Source: Janthinobacterium sp. SUN073 (GTDB lineage Bacteria > Pseudomonadota > Gammaproteobacteria > Burkholderiales > Burkholderiaceae_D). From it: a DNA stretch of 64,000 bases. The position numbers were made by a program, and so were the translations under genes. The notes below the pieces were generated by a model. It searched no databases. It was not told where the DNA came from and saw nothing but the letters and a program-made list of their open reading frames with translations. Below, piece by piece: positions 16,751 through 24,938 of this stretch (within the stretch, counting starts at the first letter, position 1; every line of letters starts with the position of its first letter). The stretch is from assembly GCF_030397665.1 (NCBI RefSeq), contig NZ_JAPUBT010000011.1:124001-188000 (forward strand). The letters are read 5' to 3'.

Positions 16751-19700
16751 TTACTTTTGCAGGCTGACCGACGCCGCTTTCGGCGTACGGCGGCCCATCA
16801 GGAACAGCACGGCCTTTTTCAGCATGCGGTAGACGAAGCGCACCAGCAGCAAGGTCAGCACGCATTCGAGCAAGGTCAATATCATGGCCACGGCCACGGG
16901 CATGCGCGCGGCGCGGCGGTGGAACTTGGCCACGGCGCCATCGCGGGCGATCTCGATGCTGTCATAGAAGGTCGGCACGACCAGCAGGGTCAGAATCGTC
17001 GAGGTGATGGTGCCGCCGATGATGGCGATCGCCAATGGACGGTAGAACTCGCCGCCCTCGCCCAGGCCCAGCGCCACGGGGAACATGCCGGCGATCAGCG
17101 CGAACGTCGTCATCAGGATGGGACGCAAGCGCATGCGGCCCGCATACATCAGCGCGTCCTCGCGGCCATGGCCCTCTTCCTCGCGCTTGCGCGCCGCGTC
17201 GAGCAGCAGGATGGCGTTCTTGGCGACCAGGCCCATCAGCATGATGATGCCGATAAAGCTCATCAGGTTGAGGGTGTTGTTGGTGATCACCAGCGCCACC
17301 ACCACGCCGATCAGACTCAGCGGCAAGGACATCATCACGGCCACCGGCGCCGTGAAGGAACCGAACTGCATCACCAGGATCAAATACATCAGGCCGATAC
17401 CCATCACCAGCGCGATCAACATTTCCGTGAACAGCTCTTGCTGGTCCTGGCCGGCGCCACCGAGCGCCAGGCCGTAGCCGGGCGGGAAGTCGATGGAGTT
17501 GGCCAGCTTCATGGCGTCGCTCGTCACTTCACCGTTCGAGCGGCCCTGTGCATTGGCCGACACGGTGATCGTGCGCTTGCCATTCTTGTGCTCGATGCCG
17601 GACGGGCCCTTGCCCATGGTAATGGTGGCGATCTGGTCGAGCGGCACCATTTGCGACGTGCCCGTCACGCTGATCGGCAGGCGCTCGATGTTTTCCGATG
17701 CCACGCGGTCATCGGGATGCAGGCGCACGGCCACGTCGCGCGTTTCGCCCGTCGGATCGACCCAGTCGCCCACTTCCACGCCGGCAAACGCCACGCGCAA
17801 CGATTGCGCCGCATCATTGACGGAAATGCCCATCGAGTTGGCCAGGCCACGGTTGAGCTCAATCTGCAGCTCGTTCTTCGGGTCTTGCTCGGACAGGCCC
17901 ACGTCGACGGCGCCGGGAATGGCGCGCAGCTTGTCCATGTAGGCATTGGTAATTTCCATGAGTTTACGCGAATCCGGACCCGTGAATTCCACCTGGATCG
18001 GTTTTTGCGAACCATTGCTCAAGTCATCCTGCACCACGTATTCGGCGCCCACCAGACGCGACATCTTCTCGCGCAGCTCGACCGCGATTTCCTTGGCCGA
18101 ACGCTTGCGGGTGTTGCGCTTGCCGATGTCGACATACACTCTTCCGCCGCCCGCATTGATGGAGCTGTTGGTATCCTTGGTTTCAGGCAAGGTGCGCGCC
18201 AGCACGGCCGCCGCTTCGAGTTTCAGACGCGAATACTCGATGCTGCTCGACGATGGCGTGCGCACATTGATCATCAGATTACCCGAATCGGATGCCGGCA
18301 GGAAACTCGTGCCGCCATGCGTGTAGTGCAGGGCGATGGCGCCCACCAGGCTGCCGAAGGCGATGACGGCCATCCAGCGGCGGTGATGCAGGGCCCAGGC
18401 GATCACGCGGCCATAGCGATCGGCCTGGTGGTCGAACCAGTGGTTGAATTTTTCCAGCACGCGGCCGATGCCCTTTTTCGGCGCCGCATGTTCCTCGACC
18501 GGGTCGCCCCAGTAGGCCGACAGCATCGGGTCGAGCGTAAACGAGATGCCCAGGCTGACGAGCACCGAGCACGTCACCGTCAAGGCAAACGGACGGAACC
18601 ATTCGCCGGAGATACCCGGCATGAAGGCCACGGGAATGAAGACGGCGATGATGGAGAACGTCGTGGCAGCCACGGCCATGCCGATCTCGGCCGTGCCTTC
18701 CAGCGCGGCCGTGCGGCGGTCCTTGCCCATCTGCATGTGGCGCACGATGTTTTCGCGCACCACGATGGCATCATCGATCAGCACGCCGATGGCCAGCGAC
18801 AGGCCCAGCAGTGTCATGAAGTTCAGGGTAAAGCCGCACAGCCACACGGCGATGAAGGCGGCAATCACGGACGTGGGCAGGCTCAGCGCCGTGATCAGGG
18901 TCGAACGCCACGAATTCAGGAAGGCGTAGACGACGAAAATCGTCAGCACGGCGCCCAGCACCAGCGATTCGATCACATTGTTCAGGCTATGCTGGGCGTT
19001 TTCGCCGCCGTCGCGCGTCACTTGCAGGATCGTGCCTTTCGGCAAGGTCTTGTTGATTTCCGCCACCATGTCGCGGATCTTGTTGGCCACGCTGACGGTG
19101 GAAGCGTCGCGCACGCGGGTAATCGATATGCCCACGTTGGGCTTGCCGCTGCGCATGCTCAGGCTGTTGACTTCGGCAAAGCCATCCTCGATGGTGGCCA
19201 CTTGCGCCAGGCGCACGATTTCCTCGCCGCGGCGCTTGATCACCACTTTCTCGAAGTCGCTAGGCGACTCGATGCGGCCCACCAGGCGGATGCTTTTCTC
19301 GTCCAGGATGCCGCGCACCTTGCCCACCGGGGCATTCGTGTTCTGGTTGCGCAAGGCGGTGACGACGTCGCTGACGGACACATTGTATTCACGCAATTTT
19401 TCCGCCCGCAGCAGCACGGACAGCTCGCGCTTCAGCGAACCGCCCACGTTGACCAGCGCCACGCCATCGACGGTGCGGAAGCGGTCCGACAGCACATCTT
19501 CGGCCAGGCGCGAAATTTCCGCGTGGCTTTGCGTATTCGACGACAGCGCCAGCTGCATGATCGGCTCGGCGGCCGGGTCGATGCGCTGCAGGATAGGCTC
19601 GCGCATTTCCGTCGGCAACTTGTAGCGCACGGCGGCAATCGCATTGCGGATATTGTCGGACGCCTCGATCAAATTGGTATTGAAGGAAAACTTCAGGAAG

Positions 19701-19972
19701 ATGGTAGCCGAACCTTCATTCGAATCGCTGTTGACCTCGGTCACGCCGGAAATGCTTTGCAACGATTTTTCCAGGCGGTTCACCACTTCGCGCTCGACCG
19801 TATCGGGCGATGCGCCAGGGTAAGGAATGCTGACGACGATGAAGGGCACTTCGACGTCCGGGTTCTGGTTGACGCGCAGTTTCTTGAGCGCCAGCAAGCC
19901 GACGCACATCATCGCCAGGATCAGGACGATGGTGGCGGTGGGCCGCTTGATACTGAAATCGGAAAGGAACAT
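16751..19972 (-). CDS. RND efflux permease (HAE-1 family)
   Basis: A protein of 1073 aa starting MFLSDFSIKRPTATIVLILAMM. The first periplasmic loop begins PDVEVPFIVVSIPYPGASPDTVE, typical of HAE-1 pumps. The proton relay Asp pair is in IGVLIDDAIVVRENI near residue 410, and the second bundle has PLSLIGVVVALVITNN. An extension of about 40 residues at the C-terminus contains an extra hydrophobic stretch (LTLLECVLTLLLVRFVYRML), which is longer than most relatives. It starts three bases after the adaptor stop codon. No outer-membrane channel gene is in this operon; it may share the NodT-type channel of the next operon or use TolC elsewhere. Confidence 0.93.
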   Translation of the reverse strand: MFLSDFSIKRPTATIVLILAMMCVGLLALKKLRVNQNPDVEVPFIVVSIPYPGASPDTVEREVVNRLEKSLQSISGVTEVNSDSNEGSATIFLKFSFNTNLIEASDNIRNAIAAVRYKLPTEMREPILQRIDPAAEPIMQLALSSNTQSHAEISRLAEDVLSDRFRTVDGVALVNVGGSLKRELSVLLRAEKLREYNVSVSDVVTALRNQNTNAPVGKVRGILDEKSIRLVGRIESPSDFEKVVIKRRGEEIVRLAQVATIEDGFAEVNSLSMRSGKPNVGISITRVRDASTVSVANKIRDMVAEINKTLPKGTILQVTRDGGENAQHSLNNVIESLVLGAVLTIFVVYAFLNSWRSTLITALSLPTSVIAAFIAVWLCGFTLNFMTLLGLSLAIGVLIDDAIVVRENIVRHMQMGKDRRTAALEGTAEIGMAVAATTFSIIAVFIPVAFMPGISGEWFRPFALTVTCSVLVSLGISFTLDPMLSAYWGDPVEEHAAPKKGIGRVLEKFNHWFDHQADRYGRVIAWALHHRRWMAVIAFGSLVGAIALHYTHGGTSFLPASDSGNLMINVRTPSSSSIEYSRLKLEAAAVLARTLPETKDTNSSINAGGGRVYVDIGKRNTRKRSAKEIAVELREKMSRLVGAEYVVQDDLSNGSQKPIQVEFTGPDSRKLMEITNAYMDKLRAIPGAVDVGLSEQDPKNELQIELNRGLANSMGISVNDAAQSLRVAFAGVEVGDWVDPTGETRDVAVRLHPDDRVASENIERLPISVTGTSQMVPLDQIATITMGKGPSGIEHKNGKRTITVSANAQGRSNGEVTSDAMKLANSIDFPPGYGLALGGAGQDQQELFTEMLIALVMGIGLMYLILVMQFGSFTAPVAVMMSLPLSLIGVVVALVITNNTLNLMSFIGIIMLMGLVAKNAILLLDAARKREEEGHGREDALMYAGRMRLRPILMTTFALIAGMFPVALGLGEGGEFYRPLAIAIIGGTITSTILTLLVVPTFYDSIEIARDGAVAKFHRRAARMPVAVAMILTLLECVLTLLLVRFVYRMLKKAVLFLMGRRTPKAASVSLQK

Positions 19973-19975
19973 GGC

Positions 19976-21148
19976 TTAGTTTCCTTTACCGGCAACGGCG
20001 GTGCTGCTGCTGGCCACGGCGGCAGCGGGCAAGGCTTTGCCGGCCGTCAATTCCACTTTCTGCCCATCCTTGAAGGTCGAACCCGGCGTGCGCAGCACGG
20101 TGTCGCCGCTGGCCAGGCCGCTTTGCACTTCCCACTGGCCCGTGCGCACGTCGCGCGCGCCGATGCGCAGTGTGACTTTATGCAAGGCCTTGTCCTTGAC
20201 CTTCCACGTGTACGTGACGTCGCCCGCCTTCACCAAAGCCGAGTCGGGTATCATCAGCGCGCTGATGCTGTCGGTCTCGATGCGCCCTTCCGCATACAGG
20301 CCGGCCACGCGCGGTTGTTCCTTGTCGTTGAAATCGACCAGCACGGCCACCTGGCGCGTGACGGCGTTGGCGGCAGGATCGACGCGGCGCACCTTGCCCG
20401 CGAAATCCTGGCCCGGATACCCATTGATGCGGAACAGCACGGGCTGGCCCACCTTGACGACGCCGATCTTGTCGGCCGACACCAGGCCTTCCAAACGCAT
20501 GCTGGTCGGATCGATAACCTTGATCAATTCCTTGCCGATTTGCGCCGTATCGCCATTCGATACCTTGCGCTCGCTCACGATGCCGTCGAACGGCGCACGC
20601 ACGAGGGTGCGCTGCAACTGCTGGCGGGCTTGCGCGGCGCGGCTCTTCGCGGCGGACAAATCGCTTTGCGCATTGTTGCGGCGAATTTCCGCGTCTTCCA
20701 GCGCCTGCGTCGAGGTCATGCCCGAGGCGCGCAGGGTTTTCATGCGCTGGAACATGCGTTCGGACTGTTCCAGCACCTGGCTGGCGGCACGGCTGGCTTC
20801 CTCGGCCGAATTGAGGCTGTCGCGGATGGACGTTTCATCCAGGCGCACCAGCACGTCGCCCCGCTTGACGACTTCGCCGTTTTCCTTCATGACCTGGATC
20901 ACCACGGCCGACACTTCGGCGCGCAAGTCCGCGTTGCGCTCGGGCTGCACGGAACCGGTGATGACGGGCCCCGACGCCAGCGCATTGCTCTGGATGGTCA
21001 GCAAGTCCTCCGGGGAGACGAGCAAATTGACAGCGGCGCCCGCCTGTTCCTTGGCGCCCTTGCCGCCCTTGCCGGGATCCTTGGACTCTTTGCCGCAAGC
21101 GGTCAGGGCAGAAGCGATTGCCAGAACAAACAGGGTTTTGCGCAACAT
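19976..21148 (-). CDS. RND efflux adaptor lipoprotein (membrane fusion protein)
   Basis: A protein of 390 aa. The signal peptide ends in a lipobox-like SALTAC at residues 13-18, followed by a Gly/Lys-rich spacer (GKESKDPGKGGKGAKEQ). It then shows lipoyl half ITGSVQPERNADLRAEVSAVV, a hairpin region, RTLVRAPFDGIVSERKV as the second lipoyl half, and the barrel domain. The ATG at 21148 has GGAGAAT seven bases upstream; an in-frame extension to 21220 lacks a secretion signal. The permease gene follows after three bases. The adaptor bridges that pump to an outer-membrane channel not encoded beside it. Confidence 0.92.
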   Translation of the reverse strand: MLRKTLFVLAIASALTACGKESKDPGKGGKGAKEQAGAAVNLLVSPEDLLTIQSNALASGPVITGSVQPERNADLRAEVSAVVIQVMKENGEVVKRGDVLVRLDETSIRDSLNSAEEASRAASQVLEQSERMFQRMKTLRASGMTSTQALEDAEIRRNNAQSDLSAAKSRAAQARQQLQRTLVRAPFDGIVSERKVSNGDTAQIGKELIKVIDPTSMRLEGLVSADKIGVVKVGQPVLFRINGYPGQDFAGKVRRVDPAANAVTRQVAVLVDFNDKEQPRVAGLYAEGRIETDSISALMIPDSALVKAGDVTYTWKVKDKALHKVTLRIGARDVRTGQWEVQSGLASGDTVLRTPGSTFKDGQKVELTAGKALPAAAVASSSTAVAGKGN

Positions 21149-21330
21149 GGGTAATTCTCCGGATAGATAGCACCGCGACGGTCCTGCGGCCCGGATAGGG
21201 CTGCAGGCGTTAGCAGACATTTATTTTTATTAAAACCACAAGCGCCAAAGTATCCATGAGCGTGTCCGGGCATGTCAATCGGCGGTTTCCTGTAATGCTT
21301 TAATCAATGGATGAAACGTAGTTTTTACGC

Positions 21331-21375
21331 CCTGAAACGCAAAACCCCGCCTAAGGCGGGGTTTTGCGTTTCAGG
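21331..21375. terminator. Long bidirectional terminator hairpin
   Basis: A perfect 21-bp inverted repeat (21331-21351 with 21355-21375) around a TAA loop. Its core is CCCCGCC / GGCGGGG flanked by AAAA and TTTT, the layout of a two-way intrinsic terminator. It closes the minus-strand gene at 21387. Confidence 0.88.
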
Positions 21376-21386
21376 GGAAAGAGCGC

Positions 21387-21812
21387 TTAGCGGGCAAACA
21401 CGTAGTTGATCAGGAAACCGATCGCCACGCCCGTGCACAGGCCGCCGGCGATTTCCACCAGGGTATGGCCCATGCGCTCGCGCAAGGTCTTGTGCGCGGC
21501 GCTGGCCGCCTCCCCGGCCAGGCGGTTGATGGCCGCCGCCTGCTTGCCCACGTGCTGGCGCAGGCTGTTGGCGTCGATGATGACGATGAAGGCCAGGGTC
21601 ACGGCCACGCCGAAGGCGGGGTGGCCTATGCCTTCGCGCAAGGCGATCAGGGTTGCCATGCTGGACACGACGGCGCTGTGGTTGCTGGGAAAGCCGCCAT
21701 TGCCGACCAGGCCGAACGCCCATTGCCGCGTGCGGACACTGTTGATCAGGAATTTGATCGGTCCGACCAGGATCCAGGCGATCAGGGGCGTGACGAGGTA
21801 AGCGATATCCAC
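21387..21812 (-). CDS. Divergent PAP2 family (DUF212, YuiD-like) membrane protein
   Basis: A protein of 141 aa. It begins VDIAYLVTPLIAWILVGPIKFLIN (GTG start) and contains GNGGFPSNHSAVVSSMATLIALREG, where SNHSA is the conserved phosphatase-like segment of the DUF212 family, then FIVIIDANSLRQHVGKQA and RERMGHTLVEIAGG. Three to four membrane helices are likely. Members resemble PAP2 lipid phosphatases; their activity is not established. The GTG at 21812 has AAGGA eight bases upstream. A longer frame to 21896 begins with a Cys-rich stretch unlike the family and is rejected. Confidence 0.85.
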   Translation of the reverse strand: MDIAYLVTPLIAWILVGPIKFLINSVRTRQWAFGLVGNGGFPSNHSAVVSSMATLIALREGIGHPAFGVAVTLAFIVIIDANSLRQHVGKQAAAINRLAGEAASAAHKTLRERMGHTLVEIAGGLCTGVAIGFLINYVFAR

Positions 21813-21980
21813 GGGGTATTCCTTCTTATATATATGTATAGAGTGTGCAAGAAACTGCGGCAGCCGGATGGGCGCGCCGCAATTATCGCAGATCATCCGC
21901 GCCAGCAGAACTGTCTGGCGTCAACCTATAAAACGCGGCCCCCGGCGGCAACTAATATAAAATCATGGCATATACAACAA

Positions 21981-21994
21981 TTGACGTATATCAA
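21981..21994. promoter_or_regulatory. Candidate FNR/ANR-type binding site before the Ter cluster
   Basis: TTGAC-GTAT-ATCAA matches the FNR consensus TTGAT-N4-ATCAA at nine of ten fixed positions. A GATAAT hexamer at 22023-22028 could be the -10 element. The gap of 28 bp is about six longer than in a classical class II FNR promoter, so the spacing is imperfect. It could serve the DUF475 gene at 22061 or, less likely, the divergent gene at 21812. Confidence 0.42.
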
Positions 21995-22060
21995 CACTGA
22001 GCGCGGCGCGCACAGCGGCGCGGATAATCAAACGTCTTTCATACTTGCAACGGGGTCCTC

Positions 22061-23143
22061 ATGCGGCATTTCAGAATTTCCTTTTTAGTCACTTTTATCC
22101 TGATGGCGGTGTCGGGCTGGTGGGGTTACAGCCATGGCGGCATGCCCGGCCTGATCAATGCCCTGTGGATCACAGGCGTGCTGGGTGTCATGGAAGTGTC
22201 GCTGTCGTTCGACAATGCCGTGGTGAATGCCTCGGTCTTGCGTCACTGGAATGAATTCTGGCAAAAACTGTTCCTCACGGTCGGTATCCTCGTGGCCGTC
22301 TTCGGCATGCGGCTGCTGTTTCCGCTGGTCATCGTTTCCGTCGCCACGGGCCTGGGTCTGGTCGACGTATGGACCATGGCCACCACCACGCCGGACGTGT
22401 ATGCCAAGCACCTGACGGACAACCATGCGCAAGTGGCAGCCTTCGGTGGCGCCTTCCTGCTGCTGGTGTTCCTGAACTTCCTGTTCGACGACGAGAAAGA
22501 ATTGCACTGGCTGGGCTGGGCCGAGGAAAAAGTCAATGCGCTGGGCACCGAAAGCCTGGCCGTGCTGATCACCATGGGCGCCGTGGCCGCCTGCGTGGCG
22601 ATGGGCCCTGCGGAAGAAAAATACAGCGTGCTCGCTTCGGGCGTCGTCGGCATCGCCGTCTACATCGGTGTGAACTGGATCAGCGGCTTGCTGGAAGAAG
22701 GCGAACCGGACTTGCAGGATGACGCGGAAGAAGGCGCCGCGCCAGCCAAAAGCGGCAATGGTGACCTGGTAAAAACGGTGGCGCGCGGCAGCATCGGCGG
22801 CTTCCTGTACCTGGAAGTGCTGGACGCCTCGTTCAGCTTTGACGGCGTGATCGGCGCGTTCGCCATCACCAACGACGTCGTCATCATCATGCTGGGCCTG
22901 GCCATCGGCGCCATGTTCGTGCGCTCGATGACGGTATACCTGGTGCACAAGGGCACCCTGGACGAATTCGTCTACCTCGAGCACGGCGCCCATTATGCGA
23001 TCGGCATCCTGGCCTTGATCATGCTGGCGTCCGTCAAGTACCATATTCCGGAGTGGTTCACGGGCCTGTCGGGCGTGGCATTCATCCTGGTCTCGCTGTG
23101 GTCGTCCCTGCGCTATCGCAAACGGCACGCGGCACAAGCTTGA
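22061..23143 (+). CDS. DUF475 family TerC-like membrane protein
   Basis: A protein of 360 aa with about nine membrane helices. It has the TerC-type duplicated acidic motifs: ITGVLGVMEVSLSFDNAVVNASVL near residue 45 and LYLEVLDASFSFDGVIGAFAI near residue 255. In each, the in-membrane Glu and Asp residues are thought to bind metal. DUF475 proteins are the usual TerC partner in Ter stress clusters. A soluble acidic loop (about residues 215-235, EEGEPDLQDDAEEG) faces one side. TerC-family proteins interact with TerD-type proteins and export or sense metals such as manganese or calcium. It is the first gene of the Ter region; terD follows 100 bp later. Confidence 0.9.
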   Translation: MRHFRISFLVTFILMAVSGWWGYSHGGMPGLINALWITGVLGVMEVSLSFDNAVVNASVLRHWNEFWQKLFLTVGILVAVFGMRLLFPLVIVSVATGLGLVDVWTMATTTPDVYAKHLTDNHAQVAAFGGAFLLLVFLNFLFDDEKELHWLGWAEEKVNALGTESLAVLITMGAVAACVAMGPAEEKYSVLASGVVGIAVYIGVNWISGLLEEGEPDLQDDAEEGAAPAKSGNGDLVKTVARGSIGGFLYLEVLDASFSFDGVIGAFAITNDVVIIMLGLAIGAMFVRSMTVYLVHKGTLDEFVYLEHGAHYAIGILALIMLASVKYHIPEWFTGLSGVAFILVSLWSSLRYRKRHAAQA

Positions 23144-23243
23144 AATCGGGGGTTCCGCCCCCAGTTGAGAGAGTAATGGCACGAGCGCCTTGCGCTCATC
23201 CCATGAAGGCATGATCGAGTTTAATTTTTTTAAGGAGCACCAC

Positions 23244-23819
23244 ATGGCAATCAGTTTGCAAAAAGGCGGCAACGTCAACCTGAGCAAGGAAGCACCTAAC
23301 CTGAAGAAGATCATCGTCGGCCTCGGCTGGGATCCTCGTTCGACGGACGGCGCCACCTTCGACCTTGACGGTAGTGCTTTCCTCCTGAAAAGCGACGGCA
23401 AAGTCCGTGGCGACTCTGACTTCATCTTCTACAACAACCTGAAGTCGACCGACGGTTCCGTCGTCCACACGGGCGACAACACCACGGGCGAAGGCGAAGG
23501 CGACGATGAGCGCATCGAAATCGACCTGACCCGCGTGCCAAACGACATCGACCGCATCAGCATCACCGTCACCATTCACGACGCCGACGCACGCCGCCAG
23601 AACTTCGGCATGGTCTCGAAAGCCTTCATCCGCTGCCTGAACGCGGAAGGCGAAAAAGAAATCGCCCGCTACGACCTGTCCGAAGACAGCTCGACGGAAA
23701 CGGCGATGATCTTTGGCGAAATCTACCGCTACAACGGCGAATGGAAGTTCAAGGCCATCGGCCAGGGCTTCAACGGCGGCCTCGGTCCTCTGGCCCGCTC
23801 GTTCGGCGTCAATGCCTAA
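23244..23819 (+). CDS. terD: Tellurium-resistance TerD family protein
   Basis: A protein of 191 aa, exactly the length of TerD. It begins [18 protein letters not shown], then GLGWDPR at residues 26-32. The calcium-binding loop [13 protein letters not shown] is intact at residues 77-89, and the C-terminus has [18 protein letters not shown]. TerD proteins are small beta-sandwich calcium-binding proteins found near the membrane with TerC. The ATG at 23244 has a strong TAAGGAG site. It lies after the DUF475 gene and before a foldback repeat and a terminator that separate it from aim24. Confidence 0.96.
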   Translation: MAISLQKGGNVNLSKEAPNLKKIIVGLGWDPRSTDGATFDLDGSAFLLKSDGKVRGDSDFIFYNNLKSTDGSVVHTGDNTTGEGEGDDERIEIDLTRVPNDIDRISITVTIHDADARRQNFGMVSKAFIRCLNAEGEKEIARYDLSEDSSTETAMIFGEIYRYNGEWKFKAIGQGFNGGLGPLARSFGVNA

Positions 23820-23833
23820 AATTCACGCTCGTT

Positions 23834-23932
23834 AAACCTACTGCGCCGCTCACTTTCGGGCCTGCGTTGCTCGCTGTACCTCCGTACAGCTGCGCGACTT
23901 AACCCGAAATCGAGCTTGCTCGCTACGGTTTT
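23834..23932 (+). repeat. Dispersed intergenic foldback repeat, copy 2 (99 bp)
   Basis: Begins AAACCTACTGCG and ends CGCTACGGTTTT. A central 7-bp stem GCTGTAC / GTACAGC closes a CTCC loop (23873-23890), and TTTCGGG pairs with CCCGAAA further out. The outer flanks AATTCACGCTCG (23820-23831) and CGAGGTGAATT (23934-23944) are complementary apart from one extra base. Together they could fold into one long hairpin directly after the terD stop codon. Confidence 0.78.
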
Positions 23933-23966
23933 CCGAGGTGAATTATCTTAATGTCATATCATTACT

Positions 23967-23997
23967 GCCGCCTGCACAGATCAGGCGGCTTTTTTTT
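23967..23997 (+). terminator. Intrinsic terminator touching the aim24 ribosome binding site
   Basis: GCCGCCTG / CAGGCGGC stem (23967-23974 with 23982-23989), a 7-base loop and eight T residues. The GGAG ribosome binding site of the next gene begins at the base after the T-tract, 11 bases before its ATG. Read-through or attenuation would therefore decide expression from any upstream promoter. Confidence 0.85.
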
Positions 23998-24008
23998 GGA
24001 GATTTATC

Positions 24009-24725
24009 ATGCCAGTATTTAGTGTCACGGGTGACGTCGATCCTTTCCTCCACGTCAGCATGAAGCAGGGCGAAACCATCTATTGCGAATCGGATGCGAT
24101 GGTGATGATGGAAACGGCGCTGGACTTGAAGGGCAAGATGACGGGCGGCCTGGGCAGCGCCATCATGCGCCGCTTCGCCAACGGCGAATCGTTCTTCCAG
24201 CAGCACATCGAAGCGGTGCGCGGCAGCGGCGACTGCCTGCTCTCGCCTACCCTGCCGGGCGCCATCGAAGTGGTCGACGTGGGCGCGCGCCAGTACCTGC
24301 TCAACGACGGCGCCTTTGTCGCCGCCACCTCGGGCACGGAAATGAAGGTGCGCACGCAAAGCCTCGGCAACGCGCTGTTCGCCCAGTCGGGCGGCTTCTT
24401 CGTCATGGAGACGGCCGGCACGGGACAGGTGGTGGTGTCGGGCTTCGGCTCCATGTTCCAGCTCGACGTCGAGCCGGGCAAGGATGTCGTGATCGACAAT
24501 TCCCACGTGGTGTGCTGGGACAATAGCCTGAAATACGAGATTTCCGTGACCACGGGCGGCGGCGCCAGCGGCGGCGGCATCGGCGGCTTCCTCGGCAATA
24601 TCGTCAATAGCGTGACCAGCGGCGAAGGCATCGTGCTGCGCTTTTCCGGCTCGGGCAAGGTGTTCATCTGCTCGCGCAACCGCGATGCCTTCCTGAAATG
24701 GACAGCCAGCGGCAAAGCTGGCTGA
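24009..24725 (+). CDS. AIM24 family protein (TIGR00266-like)
   Basis: A protein of 238 aa, the usual size of bacterial AIM24 proteins. It has the double-stranded beta-helix pattern: QGETIYCESDAMVMMETALDLKGKMTGGLGSAIMRRFANGESFFQQHIE in the first 70 residues, LSPTLPGAIEVVDV near residue 82, and the Gly-rich GGGASGGGIGGFLGNIVNSV near residue 185, which looks membrane-active. Relatives occur in Ter gene clusters and in yeast mitochondria, where AIM24 supports membrane architecture. The GGAG site follows a terminator directly. The gene is flanked by inverted copies of the same repeat family at 23834 and 24742. Confidence 0.9.
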   Translation: MPVFSVTGDVDPFLHVSMKQGETIYCESDAMVMMETALDLKGKMTGGLGSAIMRRFANGESFFQQHIEAVRGSGDCLLSPTLPGAIEVVDVGARQYLLNDGAFVAATSGTEMKVRTQSLGNALFAQSGGFFVMETAGTGQVVVSGFGSMFQLDVEPGKDVVIDNSHVVCWDNSLKYEISVTTGGGASGGGIGGFLGNIVNSVTSGEGIVLRFSGSGKVFICSRNRDAFLKWTASGKAG

Positions 24726-24741
24726 TTCCCAAACGCCCGCC

Positions 24742-24838
24742 AAAACCGTCGCGAGCGGATGGGGACGTGGCCGAGAAGCGCAACTGTGCAGAGGCACAGT
24801 GAGCATCGCAGGCCGCGTCCACGACGCGCAGCAGGTTT
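24742..24838 (-). repeat. Dispersed intergenic foldback repeat, copy 3 (97 bp, reversed)
   Basis: On the minus strand it begins AAACCTGCTGCG and ends CGCGACGGTTTT. The central stem is ACTGTGC / GCACAGT with a 4-base loop (24783-24800), in the same place as in copy 2 but with a different sequence. The flanks AAACGCCCGCC and GGCTGGCGTTT are complementary with small mismatches. It lies in opposite orientation to copy 2, on the other side of the aim24 gene. Confidence 0.78.
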
Positions 24839-24938
24839 GGGCTGGCGTTTTTCTAAGGCCAGGTTAAGTTTTTCTAGCTACACTGCCCGCGCGCGCACCT
24901 GCGCGCGGCTTCCCCTTTCTTTACCCGGTCCCCCGTAC

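Noticed and set aside
16757..21154. A 1465-residue open frame on the plus strand opposite the second RND operon
   Set aside because: The minus strand encodes unmistakable RND permease and adaptor proteins. The plus-strand product is His/Gln/Ala-rich, a typical antisense of high-GC genes, and has no domain.
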